A stretch of 64,000 nt of DNA from Nipponacmea schrenckii (taxonomy: Eukaryota > Mollusca > Gastropoda > Lottiidae): assembly GCA_030562195.1 (NCBI GenBank), contig CM060200.1, positions 15,810,001 through 15,874,000 on the forward strand. The letters run 5' to 3'. The translations under genes were made by a program, and so were the position numbers. The notes beneath the pieces were generated by a model. The model made no database searches, was not told the origin of the DNA, and was given only the letters and a program-made list of their open reading frames with translations. Positions 10,901-24,180 of this stretch are shown here, one piece after another (within the stretch, counting starts at the first letter, position 1; every line of letters starts with the position of its first letter).

Positions 10901-13730
10901 AAGTGTTCGGTACAGTGTAATTGGTACACCGAAAAACCCTTTTGGTGCTGCCGCCGGTGGTAAATCTTCAAAGATACCCACTTCGGAATCGGTTTTCTCA
11001 AAACATGGAGATGGCGAACCAGAGGTGAAAAACCAAGCCGTGATCGGTGATCAAGCCGAATTTTAAATTTCGATTTAGCTTTTCCTTTATTTCCGGTTAT
11101 ATTTTTTCACTAAGTGCCTAATTTTCGAAGGTTCATATATCTTGACCTTGACCTTTGGTGATTTTGCGACCTGCACAAAAGTTATTGCCCCTGTCGAGAC
11201 CTCTCTATAGATGTCTTCCTTTTGTTGTGCAATGTCAACTTCCGGTTTTACAGCCATTTGAAAATCGCAATTTTTAACTTTGAAAAGCTCTGTCACGTGA
11301 CCTAATTTACATACGTCAAAATTTCTTTCATGCCCTTATTACACGAAATCTATTATTTCCAATGATATATAACACTTGATATTTTGATCAAAATTGCGCT
11401 TTTTAGAATTTGAAAATTTGTTTCTAAGTTCTATAGTAATTGTGCGTTATTTATAAAATTTTTAAATTACGTATTTTTACGAAAGTCGTCAAATTCGTTA
11501 ATAGATATGATAGAATATGATAAAAAAGACAATTAAGTGGAAAAATTTGATCCGGAAGTAACACTTATGTAATCTTCAATTGATTGCTAACAAATCTCAG
11601 GCAGCCGAAATTCGAATTTTGATTAATCACATTTGATCCGGAAGTAACACTTAAACCGCCATGAAATGACTAACTTTTGTAAAACGAAAAATGGGGACTT
11701 AGGGGTTAATCGGACAACTGTAATTTTGATGTCTATATTATCATCAATCGGTTGTTAAGAAGTCTCATGTAGCCAATTTTTGAATTTCGATTTAGCTTTC
11801 CTTTTATTTTCGGTTCTATATTTTCAGTACGTGCCTAATTTTCGAAGGTCCATATGTCGTGACCTTGACCTTTGGTGACCTGCACAAAAGTTATTGCCCT
11901 TGTCGAGACCCATCTATTGATGTATTTATTGCTGTTGTACAATGTCAACTTCCGGTTTTACAGCCATTTGAAAAACGCAATTTTTAACTTTGAAGAGCTC
12001 TGTCACATGACCTTATTTACATACGTCAAAATTTCTTCCATGTCATCATTACACGTAATCTATTATTTCCAATGATGTATAACACTTGATATATCGATCA
12101 AAATTGCGCTTTTTAGAATTTGAAAATTGTGTTCTTTGTTCTATAGTAACTGTGCGTGATTTTTGGCGGGAAAAAGGACGTGTTGTTTTCAATTACATAT
12201 TTTTATGAAAGTCGACAAATTCTTTTAAAGATATGATAAAACATGACAAACAAAGAAAAAAAAGTAATTAAAACGGATCCGTAAGTAACACTTAAGCCGT
12301 CATCTTGGTATCAACAAATTTTCTTTAAATAAATATACTTCACCAAGTCATCATCTGATTAGCATAATTTTGATGTCTATGGAGTCTTTAGTCGATTGGT
12401 AACAAAATTAGATCAGGATTATTTTTTTTATTTACGGTTAAATAATTTCAGAAATGGCCAAAACTTTACATCATGACTCGTTATATATTTCGTCTTAAGT
12501 GCATATCTCATAGCGTCTGATTTGTTAAAACTTGGCTGTTTGCTAACCATGTATCTGACCAAAGTTGGTAAACAAATGTAAATTTTGTACGCTAGGTTAG
12601 ATTGATATCACTTGGCTTTACTCGTATGCGGGTTACTTGCCCACTCTCTCCGAATATAAACCCTGAATCTGCTCTACTTCAGAACAGTCATCTTAGTACT
12701 TGTTAACCACTACATAAAATTAATTTATCTATCAACCAATGAATATTAACAGCGGTTTAAAAGGGACATGCACTGCATCAATACCGTTCACGGTTCTTTG
12801 TTTTCGAAATGTTTTTTTTTTGCAGTACGTTCATCGAACGCCGGCTTTGTTTTCGAAATGTCTTTTTTTTCGAATTTTACCCTCGATTATTTTCTAACAA
12901 GGCAACTTGCTGCAAACTACCTGTTGCTGTCTGCCATTCAAACTGCGAGACTACTATTGTTTTAATGTAAAATGAAGTCATTCAGATTGACCGGAAACGA
13001 GCTGTGAGCAATGGCTTCGTTTTGGTTTTTGCCATTTATTACCTCTATTTTTCAACTGATTTTGACAGAACTACTTTTGCTAGCTTCTTTTAACTGCTAC
13101 CTACATAACTGCATTTTTTAAACTGCTAATTTCATTACTATTGTAGCTGACAATTTTTGCGTTTTATCAACTTCTACAATTTTATTCCCATCCACTTGAA
13201 AACTTATAGGTAGATAGACACTTTTAATGCGATCAAAAATCATTATTCAAATTTTCGAAATGACTTCCGGTTTTGACGTTATTCGCTTTCGAACTTTAAC
13301 AATTCAACTTCCGGAATTTTGAAGATATTTCAAAAATTCTTTTTGCAATATGCTAGAAATAGTCATGCAAAATACGAAGATGAAAAAATCGGGACCGGAA
13401 GCAAACAATAAACCGCCATATTGAAATGTCAAACTTTTGTAAAATTCAAAATGGGGCCTCAGGGGATAAAGCGATTTTCGTTATTTATACATATCTAATA
13501 ACTAGAGTCAATTGCGCGACTTTGTTTAGAAGCCGAATTTTTATTTTCTTTTATTTCCATTTTAATTTTCTTGGTAATGGCCAAAATTTTAAAGCTCATA
13601 TTTCGTGACCTTGACCTTTGGTGACCTTGTGATCCGAACACGATTTATTGCCCTTGTTGATCTCTATCCACTGATATATTCATTTGTGATGTCCGATGAT
13701 TACTTGTTTGTTTAAACACATTTTATTGGA
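10900..13730. repeat. ~710 bp repeat family with TGACCTTGACCTTTGG core
   Basis: Copies starting near 11060 and 11775 are spaced by about 710 bp. They share 'cttttatttc.ggtt', 'cgtgaccttgacctttggtg', 'caacttccggttttacagcc' and 'gtcacgtgacctaatttaca'. Further copies lie at 12970-13720, 15500-16020 and 17097-17520. All are non-coding. 12470-12970 has no recognisable feature beyond the similarity to 2916-3050. Confidence 0.75.
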
Positions 13731-15480
13731 ATACAAATGGATTTAGAACAAGTTACGAAAACTTAGATTACTATCTCCAAACAAGTAAATGTTTTACAAT
13801 GAACAAGAAATGAAACAAATATGCAAGAGAAGAAAATATGATACAATAAGTAATACAAGCCAACTTACATGCTCTTGATATTTTAGATGGATAACTTAAC
13901 AATCAATTTCTAAACATATATAAATATCAGTTTATAAATCTTTGAGATTCTCTGATGAACTGTTGTACGTATTCGAATGATTTAACATTTGAATTATATG
14001 AAAGATTGGGATCACCAAATAGTATAGTACCAATATCTAATAGTGTAAAATCTAACAAGTTATTATAGAGGACTTGGCGTTGGATATCATACAGTGGGCA
14101 ATCGAAGAAATAATGATGTGCATCCTCCTCTACAAAGCCACAGGAACAGATTGTGTTATCTGCTAAACCGAGTTTAAATAGGTAGGCTTTTAGTGAACTA
14201 CGTCCATGTCGTAGTTTGGTATGCTGTATATTTTCAAACTTGTTTCCATGGGAATAATATTTCGGAGCTTTGTCAGCATTTAAAAGTATTTTTTTAACAT
14301 TATATTTAAAGTTACTTAAGTCATCAATTTGCTTCACATTGTTATCTAATTCATTCCATTCAAGGATGGTCGTATTGAAGAATGATTTTTGACATAATGT
14401 AGTTCTTGCAAAAGGGACAGTTTGGTTCGTTAAATTTCGAAGATTATAGTCATGATTGGTATAAGAATTTATTTCGTCATTGATATCGATTAAGTATTGG
14501 GGTGAACGACCATGGAGTATTTTGTGGTAGGTATTTAATCTTCTGGCTTTGCGACGTTCGGAAAGGGTAGACCAGCCAGTTTCAAAGTACAGGAATGCTC
14601 TGCTGGAGTGTTTTGGAAGACCAGTGACAATTCTGGCCGCTTCAAGTTGAATTTTCTCTAACTTATCTACATCACTTACACTGCACCCATCCCAGACCTC
14701 GCAAGAATATTCAAGAATTGATCTAATAAATACTTTGTAAATATTTCCAAGTGTCTGCCTGTTAAGTTGATATTTTAATTTTCGTAAGATGTTGAGCAAT
14801 TTAGAGGCACTTTTACACAAATTAGCGATGTGAATGGACCATTTAGCATCGGCAGATAAAGTCAATCCCAAATGTTTATGATTTTGAACTATCTGCAGTT
14901 TTTCATTCCCAAAGTACAAATTTGGTAATTTCTTTATAGTTCGAGTGGAAAACACGACAACTTTAGTTTTTCTTGGGTTGAATTTAACAAGCCATTTAGC
15001 AGCCCAATCATATAATTTTTGGAGATCACAATTTAGAGAGATTTCAATTTCCTCAATTGATGAACGGTTGCACCAGAGTGCTGTGTCATCTGCAAATAAT
15101 CTTGCTACGTTATTAAGCACATGTTGAATGTCGTTCAAGTATATCAAAAAGAGGAATGGACCTAGTACAGAACCTTGCGGTACTCCAGATTTTAGACATA
15201 TCTCTGGTGATACTGCATTTCCAACCCGAACACATTGTTTTCTATTGTGAACATACTCATTTAACCATTCGAAGATGTTACCACAGATGCCATATTGTTT
15301 TAATTTGTAAATTAAACCACGAAGATAAACTCTATCAAAGGCTTTCGAAATGTCACAGAATGTATAGCATGAAAAATGCTATACTACATCATGATAGACT
15401 TCCAGAAACTGCTGAACAGTGGAATAGGATGGTCTGAATCCTGACTGAAATTTATACAGTAAGTCATTGATATGAAAGTA
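13730..15480 (-). pseudogene. Degenerate LINE: reverse transcriptase and zinc-finger tail
   Basis: The - strand carries the C-terminal half of a non-LTR retrotransposon ORF2. From 15480 downward one reads a palm segment with QSGFRP, then CDISKAFDR (motif A aspartate) and, after a frameshift near 15375, SGVPQGSVLGPFLFLIYLND. A 406-codon open stretch (15147-13927) holds FADDTALW (catalytic motif C), the thumb and a C-terminal cysteine cluster (CSCGFVEEDAHHYFFDC). The 3' end (13735-13926) contains 'aataaaatgtgtttaaacaa' on the - strand, a polyadenylation-like tail. The endonuclease and first RT blocks are missing: it is 5' truncated near 15480. It interrupts the ~710 bp repeat. The Jockey/CR1-like clade is a guess. 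Confidence 0.88.
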
Positions 15481-15489
15481 ATTATATAA

Positions 15490-17520
15490 ATGTTTAAATA
15501 CAAGATATTTGAAAAATTTCTTTTGCAATTAGCTACAATTGTCTATTTAATGATGCTAAATTAAGAAAATCCGAACAGGAAGTAGCGGATCAGCCGCCAT
15601 CTTGATATGAATAACTTTTGTAAAACTCAAAATGGAGCCTCAGGGTTAAATCTAATTTGCATAATTTTAGGTTTTCTAGAAACAATAATCGATTGCGCAA
15701 AAAAGTATGCGAAGGAATTTTTGAATTTCGCTTTTGTTTTTCTTTTTTTTCCGGTTGAATTTTTTAAATAATTGTCAAAACTTTCAAGGCTATTATTTCG
15801 AGATCTTGACCTTTGGTGACCTTTTGACCTGAACAATAGTTATTGCCCTTGATTATATCTACCTTATGGTATCTGCATTTTTGTTGTGCGATGCTCACTT
15901 CCGGTTTTGCGGCCAATTGAAAATCACGAATTTTAAATTTAAAGAGCTCTATCACGTGACCTAATTTACATAGGACAGACTTTCTCACATATTCCTTTTA
16001 CGCTTAATCTCATCTTTCTATTAAGGGGGTTGACAACCCTAAACCTATGTACAAAAAATAGACGATTTCAACCACTTCTTTTCCACCTATCTGAAATATT
16101 TAAATATCAATGGAAAGAGAGGACTTTCAGCTATCCAAAAATATAAAATTTATTTCTTTATGACATTTCAACTTTAAGAAATCGGGTATGAAAGATGAAC
16201 GAAAAAAACATCAATTATTCCCTTAAAATTAGCATATCTACTAGGCTATTTAATATAGAAGGTTGAAATTTTGCACAACGCAAGTCTACATGTATCTCTA
16301 CAAAATTACGTTGGCTTTTTGGAAAATTTTGTTTTGTTTTGAAGATATTGATAGAAATCAAAATTTTGCGAGTACATTTACGAAAAATTGAATTTTTAAA
16401 AAACTATTCATTTTATAAAAAAAAGCCAACGTAAAGTTATAGAGGACATCGTAAGCTTTAGTTGAAGCCAAAGTTTGTAAAAATCGGATAAATCGTAAGC
16501 GAGATATGCTTTTGGAAAAATGGCATTTTTTTTCAACATTTTGCAAACACATGTAAACCTTACGAAATAAACGATCATGTTGTTAAAAGATTGTCTTTCA
16601 TGCTGTAGAAATCTTTAAGCACCTTTTAGGCATCGATATGCACCGATATCCACATAATTGGAGTGCTAAAACAATGGATTAGCACATGTCAAAACCCTTC
16701 CACCTACCAATCATAAAATTTTATTTGTTTACATGTGACGTAATGATTTATGGGACATCACGTGACTTCTGGATTCCCCCGATACACAAACTCTTACTTC
16801 GCGGGCCGATATTAACAATAACTGACCAGCAAACGTAGAGAATGTTTATTTAGCCGATGACGTTGTAATCACAAATGTCAACTGACAACGTAATTTGTAC
16901 GTCTACATAGAGGAATACCCTGTTTTGTTCTATAAATAGATTATCTTCACGGACGGATATCAGACGAACTACTGAAGCGATTGAGCTAAAATTTTTACTA
17001 GATGAGTTTCTTTTAATGCCAAATAGAATGGATATAAAATTAATACGTTTCTTGATTGAAATACACTTCGAACGATAAGGTTGTCAACCCCCTTAATATA
17101 TCACACTTGGTATTTTAATCAAAATTGCGCGTTTAAAAATTTCAAAATTTTGTAATTTCTTCTATACTAACTGTGCGTGTTTTCTTTAAATCGAAATAGG
17201 GTCTCGGGGGATAATTCGATTTGTGTTATTTTGATGTATATAGAATCTATAACCGATTGCCGAAATATATATGGAAACAGATTTTTGAATTTTGATTTTG
17301 ATTTTTTTACAATTAAAATTTTTAAAAACTTTGAAGGGTCGTATATTGTGACGTTGACCTTTGACGAATTTTTGACCTGTACAAATGTGCTAGCTCTCGA
17401 GAAGTTCTATCCAATGATATATACAGCTTTATTGTAAGATGTATACTTTCGCTTTGATCGCCATTTGAAAATTGCGAATTTTTCCTATAAAACAATCTGC
17501 TTAATGTTTGTTGCATTTGG
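15490..17520. repeat. ~710 bp repeat family, copies split by the TTAA element
   Basis: 15500-16020 continues a copy of the repeat ('cttgacctttggtgaccttt', 'cacttccggttttgcggcc', 'atcacgtgacctaatttaca'). It is cut at 16021 by the TTAA-target element and resumes at 17097 with 'tatatcacacttggtatttt', matching the order in the intact copy at 11360-11400. 17097-17520 completes it in diverged form. Confidence 0.7.
16021..17096. mobile_element. TTAA-target TIR element (~1.07 kb, non-autonomous)
   Basis: The element is flanked by TTAA on both sides (16021-16024 and 17093-17096) and ends in inverted repeats 'gggggttgacaacc'. TTAA targets are typical of piggyBac and Kolobok elements; the G-rich terminus fits Kolobok better (inference). 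No transposase frame is visible. Removing the element leaves a sequence that lines up with the uninterrupted repeat at 11340-11400, so the empty site is visible within the window. A fragment of the same family is at 3931-4190. Confidence 0.8.
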
Positions 17521-18539
17521 GCGATCTACAAGATATAAGTTTCAGCGATCCGACTTTATTTTTTAGTTTAATCGTTCTTCATGCAGTTAAATTGATTCAA
17601 AGTTGTTATATATGTTTATCCTGTTGAATATTGAATATTTGGAACGAAATTACAACCTTTAGAATTTTAAATTTTATCTCTACGAAAGGTGTGACCTAGT
17701 TATTTTATGACTTTAACACTAGGTCAAATGATATTCAATATATTGTCTAGATGTAGGACATTGCAAATTTAGCCTACATAATATTTGAAGGCTGTCGAAA
17801 TACGTTCATAATTGTAAGCAATTCTAGTTTCAAAATATTTTCGAAAATTTTATTTATACATATTGATTTATATATTGTTTTAAAGCTATGAATTTGTACA
17901 TTATTAATCTGTTCGAATTTATCTAAGTAGAACTAAACAAAAAAAATTGCTTATTGTCCATTGTCTGTTTTTTCAACAGCTTACGGTCTATAACTAAAAT
18001 AAAGATATTGTTAGAAAACTGAGGACAAGCATATTGCAATAATATCAATTCAAATTTCAAAAAATTACATAATGAGATTAATTTGTAATGTATGTCTCAA
18101 TGACCTCTGTGTGAAAAGTTCAAATTAACAGTTTTATTATCATTGTTGTATTACCCTCTTTTAACACCTGTAAATCAAGGTAACCACAAAAATCTCTTAT
18201 TTTAGCAGAAAAATAGGAATTGTCGTTTAATTTTGCGAAATTAAACAATTTATAATTTTGTATTTAACTATCCATATCATATATCGTTAAATAGAGAAAA
18301 TCAAGTCCTTTTATATTTTAAAATCCATATTGATGGGGAATATAATATAGATCCTCATTCGAAAAATAAAACCAATATTTAAAAAAAAATATGATTATGA
18401 ATTGTTGTCATATGCCGTTAAAAAGAGAACCAAATGGGCATTGATAATTTGTAAAATTCAACTCGTTGCGTATGTTAGAGATTGTGATACAGCCGTCCAA
18501 AGATGACATAAATGTCAATTTTTAGATGCGTATTAAATC
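17520..18539. other. AT-rich intron, no feature recognised
   Basis: I see no exon, tandem structure or inverted repeat. Short open frames are in low-complexity AT-rich sequence. Confidence 0.5.
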
Positions 18540-19297
18540 GGAAGTTAAAGTTTGGCAACCAATATAAGCATACCCATGGATAGCTGAGGTCATGGACATT
18601 CTGCATTGAAAATTTCATTGTCAATGAAGGTCAAGGTCACTTAATATAGTCTTTTGAATTTAGAAAAAATTCACACAGAAATAAAGAAAATTTAAATACG
18701 AAAATCAAAATTCTGTTTCCAATATTTTTTAGATAAAGTAACAAGGTTTTTATATACATCAAAATCATAAAAATCAGATGAAATTTAAAACTGGAAGTTA
18801 AAGTTTGGCAACCAATATAAACATACCCATGGGTAGCTGAGGTCATGGACATTCTACATTGAAAATTTCAATGTCAATGAAGGTCAAGGTTATTTAATAC
18901 AGACTTTTGAATTTTTTGAAAATTCAAATAGGAATAAAAAAAATTTAAATTCGAAAATCGAAATTCTGTTTCCAACATTTTTTAGATAAAGTAACAAGGT
19001 TTTTATAGACATCAAAATCATAAAAATCAGATGAAATTTAAAACCGGAAGTTAAAGTTTGGCAACCAATATAAGCATACCCATGGATAGCTAAGGTCATG
19101 GAAATTCTACATTGAAAAATTCAATGTCAATGAAGGTCAAGGTCATTTAATATAGAATTTTGAATTTTTTTAAAAATCAAACGGGAACAAAAAAAATTTT
19201 ATATTCGAAAATCAAAATTCTGTTTCCAACATTTTTTAGATAAAGTAACAAGGTTTTTATAGACATCAAAATCATAAAAATCAGATGAAATTTAGCC
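18540..19297. repeat. Three 253 bp tandem repeats carrying AAGGTCAAGGTCA
   Basis: 'ggaagttaaagtttggcaac' starts at 18540, 18793 and 19046, giving three units of about 253 bp. Each contains 'ttcaatgtcaatgaaggtcaaggt' or a close variant and 'acaaggtttttatagacatc'. The same family occurs in opposite orientation, as ~600 bp units, at 39230-40420. Confidence 0.85.
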
Positions 19298-20594
19298 GAC
19301 TTATTAAAATTTGCTAAAATGCACAACTCTGATGTAAGAGCGCATACGTGACTTTCATGTGATATTTTTTCTTTCTTAGGTGATTCAAATTACTTATTTT
19401 ATATAATTCGTACTGTTTTGTCTACATTTGTGAATTACACCAGAAGTAGGGTCCCCCTAAGTTATTCGAGAAATCGGAAGTCCCCACGCACAAACCGGAA
19501 GTGATTCAAAAATTTGGATGAAATATTTTTATTTGGTGTGGCCTTCTCTCTATATCTTGTAAATTTCAGATCGATCCGATAATTAGAGCTGAAAGAGTGT
19601 TGTCTATAAAAAATTTCAGTTTTCAATATTTTTTTTATTCCATCCGATAAATCTTGTTATAAAGAAAATTAAGTTGCATAACAAAGCTTGTCAATCGATT
19701 GAAATCTATTTTGAGGATGCTATTCCAATTCTTATTAAAAAATTGCAAAATGACCTTGCTTAGGCAATTGACCTAGAACAAGTAGGCCCTTCCCTTCATA
19801 CGGTCATGTCCATAATAATAATGTTTGTTTACAATAATAATATAGAATAGAATTCTTAGGCCTGGATCTAGGCCTAGTTATTCTCTTCTATTCTATGCAT
19901 ACTAAACAGTGTTAATCATTTCTTTGGTTTTCCGTAAAAACAAATACAAAAGGGAATGATTTCAACTTACTCTGGCTTGTCAAACTCAAATCTGTCAAAC
20001 TTCAAAGGCTTAACGCACACGCTTTGTTAGTACCGAGACATCGCCTTCACTATCTTGTCATCTGTATCCCCAATTCAGACATTAACATGGGCGTACTGTC
20101 GAAGCAGTCTTCGGTGAAATTGACGTTGCACTAGCTATGTTGCTCCATTTTGTAGATGTCCAATTCGTACGTTTTTTTTTTTTTTTTGCATTCTTTCCTC
20201 TCAAATTCGTCGTAATTTCTTGTCACGGAGACACAGGTGAATACTAATATTCCCGTTGTCATTTTTTTCGTTTGACCAAACACCTACAACACATTTTCGA
20301 GGCATTTTGAATAAATATTTACGAAGTGGTTATTTTCACAACAGTCATTGTGTAGCAATCAAATTTTATGGCGTTATGTGCACAACAGCTAATGAATATT
20401 TATCGTGCTCTGACCACAGCGAGAAAAAAAGGCGGCCAAAGACGGTTTTGCCTGCGTGTCGGTGTCTAATTGAGAGCATTTGAGAAAGCCCTACGAAAAT
20501 TTTTGTTGTCCGTGCATCGAAGAAAATAAAACTGTTGATCAAAACTGCAAAGGATGACAATGAATTCAATGCTGAACAACTGAAGCGGTGTGTT
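19298..20594. other. Intron: single copy of the 39-kb repeat and a T tract
   Basis: 19440-19620 matches the ~600 bp repeat at 39280-39330 in reverse ('cccacgcacaaaccggaagt'). A T run lies at about 20170-20186. 20256-20590 has overlapping short open frames on both strands that I do not recognise. Confidence 0.5.
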
Positions 20595-21400
20595 TACTTG
20601 CCGGTGGATTCGTTTTGCCGTAATGCCCAACATGCCGCTTCGTGTGCAACTACTTATAAAAGACCTGTAAACGAAACTAAAGGTTTCTAATAAAATCTTG
20701 AGTGGTGACATTCGTTACACATGAAACAGTTGTCCCACTGCAAGTGTTTTATCTATAATTTGAACCTGTTAAATATATCGAAACTAAAGTATATCTTCTG
20801 GAATGAAATAAAACCCAAGTAAAAATGATAATATAAATACATAAATCTTTAAGAACAAAACCAGTTCAATAAATAAAATTGCTTATAACTCGCCAGAATG
20901 ACCCTCTACTGCGTGCCCCTTACGTCATCCACTTGCTAGATAAAAAATGGCAACTGAAACTTCTAAATAGTAACTCAAGAGTTATACAGCGAGCAGAAAT
21001 TTGATATTCTTATATAAGATGTACCCTTTAATCTAAAGTGGCTCACTCCCATTCCCCCACAATGGTTGCAGATAAATCCCAGAATGTCCTGGTAGTGACA
21101 TATGGTTTCGTCATAATGTGACATAAACTGACCAGTTGCAGACCTGTTGTAGAGGCACGCTGTAGAGGCACGCTGTAGAGATTCATAGTTCTTGCCATTA
21201 ATGAGCAATTGTATTTATTGAATTTGCATTTGTTTTAAAGATTTATGTATTTGCATTATCATTTGTACTTGGTATTTATTTCATTACAGATAAACAGTTT
21301 CGATTGTAATTTCCTAACAGGTTCAAATTCGTTTTACAGGTCTTTTATAAGCAGTTGCCTCAAGTCGGGCAATGCGGCAAAACAAACCCACCGTTAAAAT
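20595..21400. repeat. Imperfect foldback (large inverted repeat)
   Basis: 20600-20885 and 21200-21395 are diverged inverted copies. 'tataaaagacctgtaaacg' at 20655 pairs with 'ttttacaggtcttttata' at 21333, and 'gttttgccg' and 'catgccgc' have inverted partners further out. The inner parts with 'aaagatttatgtattt' also match. About 310 bp separates the arms. No coding capacity is seen; this looks like a foldback-type mobile element. Confidence 0.65.
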
Positions 21401-21610
21401 TCTTGGCCCAAGCTAAGCCCGATCTCCAGTCCACCGACCAAACCTGACCAGAGATTTAGATCACACCCTATCATGGGGAATGTTTGATAAAAAAAAATCC
21501 AAAGCCATGCACATTGTTGTTAGACTCAACAAATGAGTAAAATCGTCGTTCTGAAACGTAGGACACAATCTGCATTGTTGTTGTGCAACGAGCAGTTGTT
21601 TACATCGTTA

Positions 21611-22042
21611 CTGTAAGGCTACAAATTATTGCGAGATAGAAATTAATGCGTTAAATGCGACCTATTCGCGATCGCATTAATTTGTATCCGCATTTTTAAA
21701 TACATATTATCAAGTGAATTATATGGAGTTCAAATATGACTGACATTAGTGACAAGTATTTAAATTGAGACCGGGCGGGATTAAATAATTAGGTAATTAT
21801 CTCTAAATTTGAAGCTGATTAGTAATCAATGAAATTAAAAAAAAGAAAAGATTTTCATACTTGACTATTTAAAGATAAAATCTTGATCATTGTTCATATC
21901 TTCATTTATTAATCACTTTAGAATTTTGATGATATTAAAAAATGTGCCACCTATCACGGATCGCATTAATTTTTACTCGCATTTTAGTCTCTATACCCCA
22001 TGTCGCATTAATTTGTTGACGCACTAATTTCTAGCCTTACAG
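21611..22042. mobile_element. MITE with TA target duplication
   Basis: The ends 'ctgtaaggctacaaattatt' and, inverted, 'ctgtaaggctagaaattagt' form ~24 bp TIRs. TA dinucleotides flank both sides (21609-21610 and 22043-22044). The interior repeats 'gcgatcgcattaattt'-like blocks. Length (432 bp), TA target and absence of coding fit a Tc1/mariner-type MITE. Confidence 0.7.
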
Positions 22043-22921
22043 TATTTGCACAACAAAGAGGGAGGAGCGTATTGTGTTTATATAAGGAAACTTATATACT
22101 GCATACACAACGTTGTGGAATGCAAGAGCGATAAATTTTCTTTGGATACGCAACGTTGTCTAAATAAACTCGGACAATTATTTATTCCTTTAACAGTGTG
22201 ATCAATGGCGTTTATTTACAAATCGTTTCCGTGATGCGGTCATATCGGCCTTCTCCACTTCCACTCAACTATTGATCGGGGAAATTCTCGCGCGAACATT
22301 GAAAACACGCCTACTGTCATTATAAATTATTTATTTATCATAATTTACACATTTTTTGTTTGGTTTTATGTTTATTATTTATTGTATGGAAGTAAAAGGT
22401 GGCGTGTCAGCTTCACTTTAAGTAAAGTGACGAAAAACTTGTGCCGCGTGAAGGTCAAATGTTTTATGGAATGCGATTGCAGGCAAACAATGTAAGCGGT
22501 TTAGTGTGAAATTAACATTTGACTTTTGTTAAATGTGATATATCATTTCCCTTCAAACATAAAACACTTGAATTGTTACATAGTCTTGTACATTACTGTT
22601 ATTTTTACGGGCAAATTTTACCTTATAACACAAAATATCTGTATTATCTACATAACTTTAGTTAATTAGACATTTCTGCATAGCAGATTATTGATCATGT
22701 GATCAAATTAGTAGTACACTTCACTAGTTCCACTCTGTTCCCCTTTGTTTCGCTATATTTACTAGACTACATATCCTCCCTGCCCACCCCATCCCCTATT
22801 TTTAGAAATAGAAAAATTATTCAAGATAGCTTGCCAGGCAAGGTAATATACGCCCACTGGCAGCATTGATTATAAATAAAAAATGAAATATTCAACCTTT
22901 AATCATATACTTATTTTTTAG
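22043..22921. other. Intron between MITE and exon 3
   Basis: No exon or named repeat is seen until 22805-22870, which is the inverted copy of 8440-8490. A T-rich polypyrimidine tract and AG at 22920-22921 form the splice acceptor of exon 3. Confidence 0.6.
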
Positions 22922-23059
22922 GAAGTCAATTGGAAGAAAAATGTGAAGTACCCGATGAGGAAACATTAGAACGGATAACTTTAGCCTATAATAACTCATT
23001 AAGATTTGATGCAAGTGAACCATTTATGGCTTATACTATCAGAGATCCAATTGTAAATG
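22922..23059 (+). CDS. NADK2: NADK2-like mitochondrial NAD kinase, internal exon 3 of 3 seen
   Basis: The exon of 138 bp lies between 'ttattttttag' and 'gtaagtag'. It completes the Gly codon left at 8842 and reads VPDEETLERITLAYNNSLRF, then FMAYTIRDPIVN. NADK2 proteins have the same segment: a helix with TNEYN-like residues, then a strand containing SIREPI. The exon ends one base into a codon, so at least one further exon must follow. I did not find the expected last segment (the Cys-Trp-Asp and Asp-Gly-Gly region) in the remaining 40.9 kb. The third intron therefore either spans to beyond 64000 or hides a short exon I missed. Confidence 0.87.
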
Positions 23060-24180
23060 GTAAGTAGCAAGTTTGAATTAATAGTGGTCAATAGAGATGT
23101 AATGCTAGTATCAAGATTACTGCAAGGACTGATGGTTAAGTGATTTCTAATAACATTACTACATGTAGCATGTAAGTTAAGTGATTTCTAATAACATTCC
23201 TAGCATGAAGTGATACGTGCCAAGTTCTATTCCATTACACAACAAAAACATACATATATCCAAATTACTGGTCAATAAGTAAGGGATAGAGTACGAAAAC
23301 TGTCTATTAAGCCAGAGAATGGTTCATTCTCTTGATAGCCCTCAATAGCCCTACAATGTTAAACTAATTGTAATCAACACAACTCATTGATTGATTAATA
23401 GTTATGTGGGTTCAGATTTAGACTGTGGCAAACATACTCTGCAAACGTCTTCTACACACAATGTATTCATCAAGTAAAAACGATATATTTATAACTCAAT
23501 CAACCTTTAGAAATTCAACCGAAGTCGAGCCAATGGATAATATTTAGTATGAAAAACCCGGTTTTCAAATACGGAGAGAACTTTTTACTGATACCCTTTG
23601 ATGATAACAAAATAAGAGCAAAAAAAAATTGGATGAAATAAGAATATATATCAAACTCTAATGCCACAACAACTAGGTTTAGCATTAGCAAATTGTTAAG
23701 GGAGGCCTATTAGAGAAAACAGAATAAAAAGCACGCTGTATTTCACTTTATCAAATGGGAACGTTGTAAATAAAACTGTATATATAATTGAATTGCTTTC
23801 TCAGTGAAAAGACAGACGGTCCAAAGAGACAAAATAATGGACACTTTTTTTTAAAATAATGAACACTATAAATAATGGACAGTTAGTGAACAATTTTCAA
23901 GAAATAATGAAAAGTTAGTGAGCAGTTCAAACAACACTAATTCGTTCTACTAGAGAATGGATTAATACAACAAAGGATGATGTCATAGATATTATTTAAG
24001 TATTACATGTCCGTTGTACACATTTCATAGAAGGGTAATGTGACAGAGAATAATGGCTAAGTATCCAAAAAGTATATCCTAAAATATAAAAGAAGTATTT
24101 AAATCAAATCAGAAAGGACAATTCTTTTTTTTTTTTGATTTTTAAAGGTTATTTATTTACAAATAAATTAACATTTATAC
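23060..24180. other. Intron, nothing recognised
   Basis: AT-rich intron sequence. A short direct repeat ('aagtgatttctaataacatt') occurs near 23138 and 23178, and a T run lies near 24127-24137. No exon or element ends are seen. Confidence 0.5.

Noticed and set aside
20256..20711. Overlapping 67-81 codon frames as a small host gene
   Set aside because: They overlap on both strands without recognisable motifs, and the 3' half is an arm of the foldback at 20595-21400.
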